A stretch of 7,811 nt of DNA from Bifidobacteriaceae bacterium (GTDB lineage Bacteria; Actinomycetota; Actinomycetes; Actinomycetales; WQXJ01): the NCBI GenBank assembly GCA_031261885.1, contig JAISIU010000059.1:1-7811 (forward strand). Reading direction: 5' to 3'. The notes beneath the pieces are model-generated. The model saw nothing but the letters and a program-made list of their open reading frames with translations, was not told where the DNA came from and did no database searches. Below are positions 1 through 7,100 of the stretch, in pieces. The translations under genes were made by a program, and so were the position numbers. Position 1 is the stretch's first letter, and each line of letters begins with the position of its first letter.

Positions 1-375
1 CGCGCAGGCGAGGCGCGCCACGGGGTCCGCCAGCAGCACGGGGACGCAGTCCGCGACCTGGATCACGGCCGCGGCGCCGGGCCCCGACAGGCCGATGGCG
101 TCCGCCTCTCCGACGTTTCGATCGCTGATCGCCGCTTCGCAATTCGTTTCGCACAACGCGCAATCGGGCCGGTCACCCGGCGCACCGGCCCAGACCAGCC
201 GTGTGCCATGCACCTGGGAGGCCAAGACCAGCGGGACGCCCGCCCAGGCGCGGGCCCGCTCCCGCCCCACGGGCGCACGGAGGTCGCCGGTGACAGCGGA
301 GGTGAAGCCGGCGCGCACGCCGGGCCCGAGGTCAACCGCGCGGATACCCAGGCCGGAATCGTCCCGCCCGGGCAC
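1..375 (-). CDS. pgeF: PgeF/YfiH-type laccase-domain protein (peptidoglycan editing factor), N-terminal part, cut by window edge
   Basis: Translating the minus strand in the frame that continues after the ftsZ stop gives 125 residues with the hallmarks of the YfiH/PgeF family: SQVHG (residues 53-57) and ADCVPVLLADP (108-118). These contain the first conserved metal-site histidine (H56) and cysteine (C110). The second conserved histidine would lie just beyond the window edge. Family members are about 240-260 residues, so roughly half is missing. Established knowledge: these are multicopper-oxidase-like purine nucleoside enzymes, and the E. coli member prevents wrong amino acids entering peptidoglycan precursors. 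It lies directly downstream of ftsZ, the usual actinobacterial order, so it is probably co-transcribed with it. Odd points: the stretch before QVHG is short and lacks the usual GGVS...LNLG segment, and a CxxCxxxC cluster (C72, C75, C79) follows QVHG. The start is uncertain. GTG at 375-373 is the first ordinary start codon after the ftsZ stop but has no clear Shine-Dalgarno sequence. Family identity is firm; the exact start is not. Confidence 0.88.
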   Translation of the reverse strand, partial: MPGRDDSGLGIRAVDLGPGVRAGFTSAVTGDLRAPVGRERARAWAGVPLVLASQVHGTRLVWAGAPGDRPDCALCETNCEAAISDRNVGEADAIGLSGPGAAAVIQVADCVPVLLADPVARLACA

Positions 376-408
376 GCCGGTCGCGGCGGACGCGACCGTG
401 AGAGCCCC

Positions 409-1734
409 TCAGTCCTTGTGGAAGTCCGGCACGTCGATGTCGTCGGCGCGGCTGACGGAGCGCCGGGCCTGCTCGAACAGCGGCGACGACTCGACCGGAA
501 CCGTGGGCGTCGGGTCGAAGCGCGGCGGCTGCGCGTTCTGACGCGGGATCAGCACCTCGTCGGCCGGCGGCAGCGAGACGCGCTGGCGCGGGCGGGCCAC
601 GGAGCTGCGCGTGACGGGCGTGGCCGGCGGCGTGGCCGGCGCGACCGGGACCGCGGGCGGCGTGACCGGCACGCGGTTGCCGACACTCAGCGGGCCGATC
701 GTGGCGGCCGCCCGGACCGGCGTGGCCTGCGCCGGCGGCGCGGGCGTGACCTGCGGCTTGGGCGTGTTCAGCGGCACGGCCCGCTCGGGGGTCGGGTCGA
801 AGCCGGCGGCGATCACCGTGACGCGGACCTCGTCCGCGAGGGCGTCGTCGATGACCTGGCCATAGATGATGTTGGCCTCCGGATGGGCCGCCTCCTGGAC
901 CAGGCGGGCGGCCGCGGACACCTCGGCCAGCGTCAGGTCGGAGCCGCCCTGGATCGACAGCAGCACGCCGTGGGCGCCGTCGATCGAGGCCTCGAGCAGT
1001 GGCGAGGAGATCGCCAGCTCCGCCGCCTTGACCGTGCGGTCCTCCCCGCGGGCCGTGCCGATGCCCATGAGGGCGCTGCCCGCGTCCTGCATGACGCTCT
1101 TGACATCCGCGAAGTCGAGGTTGATGAGGCCGGGCGTGGTGATGAGGTCCGTGATGCCCTGGACGCCGGAACGCAGCACCTCGTCCGCGGACTTGAACGC
1201 GTCCAGCACCGAGATGCCCGGATCGGAGATCTCCATGAGGCGCTCGTTCGGGATCACGATCAGCGTGTCCACCTCGTTGCGGAGGTTGTCGATGCCGGCT
1301 TCCGCCTGGTTCTCGCGGCGCCGGCCCTCGAACGCGAACGGCCTGGTCACGACGCCGATGGTGAGGGCGCCCTGCTCGCGGGCCACGCGCGCCACGATCG
1401 GCGCGCCGCCCGTGCCCGTGCCGCCGCCCTCGCCGGCGGCCACGAACACCATGTCCGCGCCCTTCAGGACGTCCTCGATCTCCTCGACGTGGTCCTCCGC
1501 GGCGCGGCGGCCGATCTCCGGGTCGGCGCCGGCGCCGAGCCCTCTCGTCAGGTCGCGGCCGACGTCGAGCTTGACATCGGCGTCCGACATGAGGAGGGCC
1601 TGGGCGTCAGTGTTCACGGCGATGAACTCAACGCCTTTGAGGCCGGCCTCGATCATGCGGTTGACAGCGTTGACACCGCCGCCGCCGATACCGACCACCT
1701 TGATCACAGCGAGGTAGTTCTGTGGTGCCGCCAC
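409..1734 (-). CDS. ftsZ: Cell division protein FtsZ
   Basis: This is the tubulin-like GTPase that polymerises into the Z-ring at the division site. It is 441 residues from the chosen start. Visible in order: the N-terminal GTP-binding loop VVGIGGGGVNAVNRM (about 13-27), the tubulin signature GEGGGTGTGGAPIVA (about 101-115), the T7 catalytic loop NLDFADVKSVM (about 205-215), the end of the globular core at VTVIAAGFD (about 305-313), a roughly 115-residue Pro/Val/Ala/Thr-rich disordered linker, and the C-terminal peptide DDIDVPDFHKD, which in actinobacteria binds partners such as SepF. I chose GTG at 1734-1732 because it gives the family-typical start (VAAPQNYLAVIK) and has GGAGG five bases upstream. 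A second in-frame GTG at 1776-1774 would add 14 residues; it is preceded by AAGGGG but lies in a hairpin loop. pgeF follows after 33 bases. An ABC permease, not ftsQ, lies upstream. The linker DNA (about 600-680) is GC-rich and internally repetitive. Confidence 0.98.
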   Translation of the reverse strand: MAAPQNYLAVIKVVGIGGGGVNAVNRMIEAGLKGVEFIAVNTDAQALLMSDADVKLDVGRDLTRGLGAGADPEIGRRAAEDHVEEIEDVLKGADMVFVAAGEGGGTGTGGAPIVARVAREQGALTIGVVTRPFAFEGRRRENQAEAGIDNLRNEVDTLIVIPNERLMEISDPGISVLDAFKSADEVLRSGVQGITDLITTPGLINLDFADVKSVMQDAGSALMGIGTARGEDRTVKAAELAISSPLLEASIDGAHGVLLSIQGGSDLTLAEVSAAARLVQEAAHPEANIIYGQVIDDALADEVRVTVIAAGFDPTPERAVPLNTPKPQVTPAPPAQATPVRAAATIGPLSVGNRVPVTPPAVPVAPATPPATPVTRSSVARPRQRVSLPPADEVLIPRQNAQPPRFDPTPTVPVESSPLFEQARRSVSRADDIDVPDFHKD

Positions 1735-1739
1735 GGTGT

Positions 1740-1744
1740 CCTCC
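1740..1744 (-). promoter_or_regulatory. Shine-Dalgarno site for the ftsZ GTG at 1734
   Basis: GGAGG on the minus strand lies five bases before GTG 1734-1732. This perfect anti-16S match, with the homology-based N-terminus, is what decides the short ftsZ start over the upstream GTG at 1776. Confidence 0.75.
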
Positions 1745-1758
1745 GAGTCGAAAGTTCT

Positions 1759-1791
1759 GAGAGATGGGGTAGTCACGCTACCCCTTGTCTC
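1759..1791 (-). repeat. Imperfect inverted repeat (hairpin) in the ftsZ leader
   Basis: The core is a perfect 7-bp stem, GGGGTAG (1766-1772) with CTACCCC (1778-1784), around a 5-base loop (1773-1777). Pairing continues outward through mismatches (1764 with 1786, then 1759-1762 with 1788-1791), giving about 12 pairs. It lies at the predicted 5' end of the ftsZ transcript. The minus-strand upstream start candidate GTG (1776-1774) lies within the loop, and its AAGGGG is in one arm. No T-run follows on the minus strand, so it does not look like an intrinsic terminator. It could be a transcript-stabilising hairpin, a translational switch or a protein-binding palindrome. Confidence 0.6.
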
Positions 1792-1795
1792 TTAG

Positions 1796-1824
1796 ACGCT
1801 AGGGGGTCGCACGGTCCCACACAA
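1796..1824 (-). promoter_or_regulatory. Candidate sigma-A-type promoter for ftsZ
   Basis: On the minus strand, TTGTGT (1824-1819) and TAGCGT (1801-1796) are separated by exactly 17 bases. The -35 matches consensus at the TTG, and the -10 keeps the TA...T positions that matter most in actinobacteria. The predicted start of transcription falls near 1789, at the edge of the leader hairpin. TAGCGT recurs 21 bases downstream at 1780-1775. This is a pattern match in GC-rich DNA, so only moderately supported. Confidence 0.4.
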
Positions 1825-1862
1825 TCACCACGGCGAGCGTGTCGCGCGGCGAGGTGCGACCC
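1804..1862. repeat. Perfect 9-bp inverted repeat with a 41-base spacer upstream of ftsZ
   Basis: GGGTCGCAC at 1804-1812 is the exact reverse complement of GTGCGACCC at 1854-1862. One arm lies between the candidate -35 and -10 of the ftsZ promoter; the other lies upstream of the -35. The spacing is about four helical turns centre to centre (50 bases), which would suit a dimeric or looping regulator. That role is inference, and chance is possible in GC-rich sequence. Confidence 0.5.
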
Positions 1863-1910
1863 GGCGGCCCACCTGGGCGCATCCATTTCGCCACAAGCGC
1901 AGGTACAGGG

Positions 1911-2777
1911 TCAGCGCCGCCGCCGATGCCGCAGCACCAGCAGCATGGCGCCGAACCCGAGCAGCCCGCTCACCGCGAGCCAAGCGATCGACACCCACGA
2001 CGGCACCAAATGCCCCGCGAACCTGAAGCTGACGCCCTCGTCGAGATTGAACTGCGCGCGCGCCCGGGGCCCGTCGGCCCCCGTGAACGCATGCGCCAAC
2101 GTCCGCGTCATCGTCACGCCCCGCATGAGCACGGCCGAGTGGAAACACGGCAACACGCTCATGAAGTCGAGCACGCCGCGGGGCAGCACCACGGGCGGGA
2201 TGTAGCTGCCGACCAGGAAACCGCTCATGATGCCGGTCACGACGTTGACGCCGGTCAACGCGGCCTGGGTGTGGATGAAGCTCATGATGAAGCCGAACAG
2301 GCCGGCCGAGGAGAACACGGACAGCAGGATCAGCCCCACCATGGCCGCCGCCGGCCCGAACCCGAACCACGGCCCGCCGTAGGCCTTGACGTACACCTGC
2401 GACGCGACGAGGGCGATGGCCGACATGATCGTGCCGATCAGCGCCGAGGAGGCGACGTAGGAACCGAACACCTGGGCGGCGGAGGCCGGCGCCACGGCGA
2501 AGTCGCGCGAGACCCGCGACTCGCGGTCCCGCACCATCACCGAGTAACCGGCCAGACACGTCGTCAGGCAGGCGGTCGCGACGATGCCGGCGGCCACCCA
2601 CGCGTCGACGAGGTGGGCGACCCCGGGGATATTCGACCCCTGCATGTTCAGCTTGCGCAGGAACAACAGGTAGAGCACGACGATGAACAGCGGGCCCAGC
2701 AGCGAGAAGAAGACCGCGCCGTGGTCGCGCGCGTAGCAGCGCCAGTTGCGCCTGGTCAGAGCCGCGAAAGCGTTCAC
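1911..2777 (-). CDS. ABC-2 type transporter permease (DrrB-like), exporter membrane subunit
   Basis: This 288-residue integral membrane protein is the channel half of the exporter whose ATPase is encoded just upstream. About six hydrophobic segments are visible: near residues 21-40 (AVFFSLLGPLFIVVLYLLF), 60-80, 105-127, 140-160, 168-190 and 262-281. It ends in a basic LRHRRRR tail, expected on the cytoplasmic side. The RDRESRVSRDFAVAP loop after the second segment is typical of ABC-2 permeases, which place a conserved charged loop there before a short amphipathic helix. The start is GTG 2777-2775. It overlaps the ATPase stop as GTGA and is preceded by GAGGG four bases upstream, so translation is probably coupled. 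The same frame stays open well upstream inside the ATPase gene, but that part is antisense-like, Arg/Pro-rich noise. The substrate is unknown: drug, lipid or polysaccharide export are all known in this family. Confidence 0.92.
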   Translation of the reverse strand: MNAFAALTRRNWRCYARDHGAVFFSLLGPLFIVVLYLLFLRKLNMQGSNIPGVAHLVDAWVAAGIVATACLTTCLAGYSVMVRDRESRVSRDFAVAPASAAQVFGSYVASSALIGTIMSAIALVASQVYVKAYGGPWFGFGPAAAMVGLILLSVFSSAGLFGFIMSFIHTQAALTGVNVVTGIMSGFLVGSYIPPVVLPRGVLDFMSVLPCFHSAVLMRGVTMTRTLAHAFTGADGPRARAQFNLDEGVSFRFAGHLVPSWVSIAWLAVSGLLGFGAMLLVLRHRRRR

Positions 2778-3886
2778 TTGTCCCTCAGCTCCTCTCCCGT
2801 GACGGCCAGGAAGACGTCGTCCATCGAACCGTGCACCACCTCGAAACTCTGGAGCCGGCCGGCCAAGCGGTTCAGCAGGCCGATGGCGTCCAGCGAGCCG
2901 GGCAGCGGCACGCGCCACGTGCCGCCCTCGCGCACGATGACGGACCGCGCCGAGCGTGGGGCGACCCCGCCGCCCGCGGGCGTTCCGCCATCGGACACCG
3001 CCGATGGCGGGCCTTCCCTTCCCGGCCGCGCCGCGCCATCGTCGGTGGTCGGGAAGGTGACGGACAGCCCTTCCGCACGGACCGCCTCCGTGAGCGCGCC
3101 GAGAAAGCCGGCGGGATCGGCCGGCGTGAGGCGCAGTTCGTCGTGGACGTAGCGTTCCTTCAGCGTCTCGGGGGTGCCCTCGGCGACGACGCGGCCATGG
3201 TCGACGATCACGACGTGGTCGGCCTCGGCGGCCTCCTCCATGTAGTGCGTCGTGAGGAAGATCGTCATGCCGGCCTCGCGGCGCAGACGCGTCACCGCGT
3301 CCCAGACGTGGCGGCGGGTTTGGGGGTCGAGGCCCGTGGTCGGCTCGTCGAGGAACAGGACGTCCGGCGTGTTCAGCAGCGCGCGGGCGATGTCGGCGCG
3401 GCGCATCTGCCCGCCGGACAGCTTGCCGTAGCGGCGGTCGAGCAGGTCGGTCGCGGCGGCCGCCTCGGCCGCGCGCGCGACGGCCGCGGCGAGTTCGGGG
3501 CCGCGGTGGTAGAAGGCGCCGCGCGTCATGAGGTTCTCCCCGACCGTGAGGCGCGGGTCCAGGACATGTTCCTGGAAAACGACCCCGATGCGACGCTTGA
3601 CCTTGGCGCGGTCGCGCACGACGTCGAGACCGGCCACGCGGGCCGTGCCCCCGTCCGGCGCGATGAGCGTGCACAGCAGGTTGACGGTCGTGGACTTGCC
3701 GGCGCCGTTCGGGCCGAGGAAGGCGAACAGCTCGCCGGGCCGGACGGCGAAGTCGATGCCCGCGACGGCCGTGACGTCGCCGAAACGTTTGACAAGGCCG
3801 TGGGTCTCGATGATCGGTCCGGGCGGGGAACTGTGAGCGGCATTGGGGGTCTGGGCGGCCTCGGGCCGGGTTGGGGGTGCGGACAC
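2774..3886 (-). CDS. ABC transporter ATP-binding protein (DrrA-like)
   Basis: This 370-residue cytoplasmic ATPase powers the ABC-2 permease encoded immediately downstream. After a Pro/Ala-rich N-terminus of about 24 residues come all ABC motifs: Walker A GPNGAGKST (58-66), Q-loop Q105 in VVFQEH, signature LSGGQMRRADIARAL (156-170), Walker B DVLFLDE (175-181) with D-loop TTGLDP, and the switch histidine in LTTHY (H214). The C-terminal extension (from about 245) ending in MDDVFLAVTG resembles the DrrA-type regulatory tail. It carries a low-complexity Gly/Pro/Ser/Ala stretch at about residues 281-315, which is unusual and is encoded over a perfect inverted repeat. The start is GTG 3886-3884; GAAAGGA lies 11 bases upstream, a rather long spacing. 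No ATG is available before the ABC domain. Intact and probably functional; the substrate cannot be inferred. Confidence 0.95.
   Translation of the reverse strand: MSAPPTRPEAAQTPNAAHSSPPGPIIETHGLVKRFGDVTAVAGIDFAVRPGELFAFLGPNGAGKSTTVNLLCTLIAPDGGTARVAGLDVVRDRAKVKRRIGVVFQEHVLDPRLTVGENLMTRGAFYHRGPELAAAVARAAEAAAATDLLDRRYGKLSGGQMRRADIARALLNTPDVLFLDEPTTGLDPQTRRHVWDAVTRLRREAGMTIFLTTHYMEEAAEADHVVIVDHGRVVAEGTPETLKERYVHDELRLTPADPAGFLGALTEAVRAEGLSVTFPTTDDGAARPGREGPPSAVSDGGTPAGGGVAPRSARSVIVREGGTWRVPLPGSLDAIGLLNRLAGRLQSFEVVHGSMDDVFLAVTGEELRDK
2985..3010. repeat. Perfect 10-bp inverted repeat inside the ABC ATPase gene
   Basis: CCGCCATCGG (2985-2994) and CCGATGGCGG (3001-3010) are exact reverse complements separated by six bases, so a stable hairpin is possible on either strand. 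It falls at codons about 293-301, within the low-complexity linker of the C-terminal extension, where protein constraint is weak. It has no following T-run. It might be a short palindromic insertion, an intragenic mRNA structure or chance. Confidence 0.6.
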
Positions 3887-4167
3887 TGGGGCGTCGGTCC
3901 TTTCACGGGCGGGTATCGGGGCCAGTATGGCACCGGACCGGGGGCGCGCGCCGCAACTGTCGCAAAAGTACTCACGCGCGCACGCGGGCGGCCGGACGGC
4001 TCGCCGCCCTGGCCATCGACGCCGATCGGCTCACGCTTCGGCCCGCGGCCAGCGTGCGCGGCGAATTGACAGGGTTTCGCTGTCGGCCGAATACTTTCGG
4101 TGACACGCGGCGGTGACCCCCTGCCCGCCAAGAATCACGGATCGCCCAGACAGGAACCCTCTCCCTC
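3887..4167. promoter_or_regulatory. Divergent intergenic region between the ABC operon and the large secreted-protein gene
   Basis: These 281 bases separate two divergently transcribed units and should hold promoters for both. For the plus-strand gene there is a good candidate at 4066-4095, listed separately. For the ABC operon, minus-strand CATACT (3929-3924) could be a -10, but I see no convincing -35. Other structure: a perfect 10-bp palindrome GCCGATCGGC at 4021-4030, a CGGTCC (3895-3900) / GGACCG (3935-3940) inverted repeat, and GGTGAC repeated at 4099-4104 and 4112-4117. I see no convincing coding sequence: the short open frames here are Arg/Pro-rich with no Shine-Dalgarno support. Confidence 0.55.
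4066..4095 (+). promoter_or_regulatory. Candidate promoter of the large secreted-protein gene
   Basis: TTGACA (4066-4071) is a perfect sigma-70/sigma-A -35 element, followed after 18 bases by AATACT (4090-4095), a fair -10. Transcription would begin near 4102, leaving a leader of roughly 65 bases. A small inverted repeat, GACAG (4068-4072) / CTGTC (4080-4084), overlaps the -35 and could be an operator half-site pair. Confidence 0.5.
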
Positions 4168-7100
4168 ATGCTTGGCATCCACCGTCCACGCCGCAGTGCG
4201 TGTCACCGCTGCCCACACTCAGCCGCCCTCACCCCCACCAACCGAGCCGGCCGCCTGGCCGGCATCCTCGCCGCCACCGCCATGGCCCTCACGCTCTCCC
4301 CCACCCTCGCGACCGCCGCGACCCCGCAGGGCCACCAACCGACGGCGAGCTCCGCACGGACTGCCCGCACCGCGCCGCTCGTCAAAGCCGACGGCGAACC
4401 GACGCAGACCTCCTATCCGTCGATGACGGCGGGCATGGCCGTGTCGAGAATGGCCCCGAACGGTCTCACGGTCGGCGCCGACGGCACCCTCTATATACCC
4501 TCCGGTTCCTCACTGTTCGCCTGGAAGCTCAACGCCGAGACCGGCCAATACAACTGCGACCCCAGCCCCGTCGCCACCGGGTTGGGGAGCGTCACGGACA
4601 TCGCGATCGGCGCCGACGGCACCCTCTATACCTCCGACCAGGGCGCGGCCAAGGTCTCGATCATCCGACCCGACCCCAAGACCGGCCAGTACCCCACGAG
4701 CCCAACCCAAACCATCACGGGTTTTTTCGCCCCGCAAGGAATCGCGGTCAACGCCGAGAACACGCTCTTCGTCACGGACATGGCTATGACGCAAGTGTCG
4801 GTATTTGAGCCCGACCCCAAGACTGGCCTGTATCCCGACAGTCCCAGCCAAACCCTCGGCAGCGTCCCTAGCCCGGAAAGTCTGGCGGTGGACACGGCCG
4901 ACAACCTCTACGCCACCGCGTCCGGCCAGAACGTGCTGATGTGGACACGAGACGCCAACACTGGCCTGTACTCCACCGACCCCGATCAAATTATCGGCGG
5001 GCTCAGCACTCCGAAGGGCGTGACGGTGGACACCGACCACACCGTCTATGTCACCGAACAGAACACCAACCAGGTGTCGGTGTGGAGACCCGATCCCACC
5101 GACGGCACATACCCTGTTAGCGCCACCGAAATTATCGGCGATCTCAGCACTCCGAAGGCCGTGGCGGTCGGCCCCGATCACACCCTCTTCGTCGCCGAAC
5201 CGACCAAGGAGAAGCTGTTGGTGTGGAAACCCGGCGCCGGCGGCCAATACCCAACGAGCCCCACCCAAACGATCACCGGGCCCAATATTCCGTACGGCGT
5301 GGCCGTGGACGCCGACCGCACCCTCTACATCCCCGAAAACACCGGGAAGCAGCTGTCGGTGTGGAAGCCCGGCACCGACGGTCGATACCCGACGAACCCC
5401 ACCCAAACGCTCACCGGGCTCACCAACCCGACTGCCGCAGCGGTCGGCGCCGACGGCACCGTCTATGTCAGCCAACTGGGCACGATCTCATCGGGACAGC
5501 AGGTGTCGGTGTGGAAACGCAACCCCCAAACCGGCGCGTACCCCAGCGTCCCGGATCAAACCATCACCGGGCTCAACCGCGCGATGGGCGTGGCCGTGGA
5601 CCAGCACAACACGGTCTTCATCAGCGAGATGTACAACTACCGAGTGTCAGTGTGGAAACCCGACTCCCAAACCGGCACGTACCCCACCATCCCGGATCGA
5701 ACCATCACCGTGTCGGGCATGCCGAATGGCCTAGCGGTCGACGCCAAGGATGACGTCTACGTGGCCGTGGCAGCCAAAGTGGACGTGTGGGAACCCGACG
5801 CCGACGGAAATTACGGGGCAGATCCCAGCGCGACCATCACGGGACTGAGCGGCGCGTACGGCGTCGCGGTGGACGCGGCCGGCACCGTCTACGTCACCGA
5901 ACAGAGCGGGAAGCGCGTGTCGGCATGGCACTTGGACGCGACTACTGAGGAGTACGTCAAGGTCTGCGACCTCGACATCCCCGGCTCCGCGTCGCTCTGG
6001 GGGGCGGCCGTTGGCGTCGACGACACGATCTACTTCGCCGACGGGAGCAGCGGCGTGTACGCCGCCACGCTCCGCGTTTCCGTGTCCGGCAAAGCGGTTT
6101 CAGCGCGCGACCCGAACATACCCGTCACGTCGGGAACGGCCAAAGTGGTCGACCCCGCGACCGGCGAGACAGCGGCCGGCCCGGTCGACCTCGACTCCGA
6201 TGGCTCGTTCACGATCGGAGGCGTACCGGTTGGGCACGACTATGAGGTCCAAATCGACGCACCCGGCTATGAGACCGGCCAGTCGAGCACGTTCCACCCC
6301 AGCTACGAGAACGTCACCGCCCCCGACCCGATCGAGCTGACACCCACCTATCGAATCACCGCGACCATCACGGGCGAGGCCCACGGGACGGTCGACGCCA
6401 GCCCGAACCCAGCCGGCTGGACCGGAACGGCAACCGTGACCATCGCACCGGAGGCCGGCTATTCCATCGGACAGGTGACCGACGCCGCGGAGGCGGACGA
6501 AACCGTCACCGATGTCACCAGCCCGGTCAACGCCGCCAAAGGTGTCTACGCTCTCACCGGCGTGGACCAGGCCCACACCGTCACGGTGACGTTCATCGAA
6601 GGCCGAACCGTGTGGGGCACCGTCACCGACGACCAAGGCGACGGCGTGCCGGACGCGGAGGTCAGCGTCGTCAAACCCTCGGACACCGGCGGAGGCGATC
6701 AGGTGGTGGAGGGTTCGGCCACCACGGACGACGACGGAGATTACGGGGTCCCCGGCATCGACGACGGGAGCGGATACCAAGTCCAAGTGGTCACCCCCGA
6801 CGGGCACGAAGCCGGGTCCTCCGGCACATTCGACGTCGGCGCGGACACCGCCGACGATCCCGTGGACGTCACGGTCCACACCCAATACCTCATCACGACG
6901 GTGACCGGGACCACCGGGACCGCCACCGCGAAGAGCCCTACCGTCGTGGAGGGCGGGTCCGACCAGGTCGTGATCACACCCGGCACGGGGTTCGTGATCG
7001 ACAAGGTCAAGGACACCGTCATCACGGACGGGAAGACGGGCGATCCGGTCGACGTGACCGATCGGTTGGTGGACAACCATGATGGGACGTTCACGCTGAC

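Noticed and set aside
866..1717. Plus-strand 283-codon frame opposite ftsZ
   Set aside because: Ser/Thr/Pro-rich shadow of the highly conserved ftsZ core, with no domain and no ribosome binding site.
1759..1791. Intrinsic terminator of the ABC operon before ftsZ
   Set aside because: The hairpin is strong but is not followed by a T-run on the minus strand, and it lies downstream of the likely ftsZ promoter.
208..2205. Long plus-strand open frame of 665 codons across pgeF and ftsZ
   Set aside because: It is antisense to the clear ftsZ and pgeF frames, is dominated by Arg/Asp/Gly, and has no recognisable motif. It results from GC-rich codon bias in the real genes.
2778..3674. Upstream extension of the permease frame to 3674
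   Set aside because: It overlaps the ABC ATPase in another frame, is Arg/Pro/Gly noise, and the hydrophobic protein begins exactly at the GTGA overlap at 2777.
2831..4069. Plus-strand 412-codon frame opposite the ATPase
   Set aside because: Antisense to an ABC ATPase with all motifs intact; no family features of its own.
3871..4116. Possible small plus-strand gene in the divergent intergenic region
   Set aside because: Its C-terminal part (LAIDADRLTL...) looks superficially protein-like, but there is no Shine-Dalgarno, the start overlaps the ATPase start region, and it covers the candidate promoter of the next gene.
4456..6072. The regular repeats considered as a CRISPR array
   Set aside because: Units are about 140 bp, in frame throughout and protein-coding; there are no short identical repeats with unique spacers.
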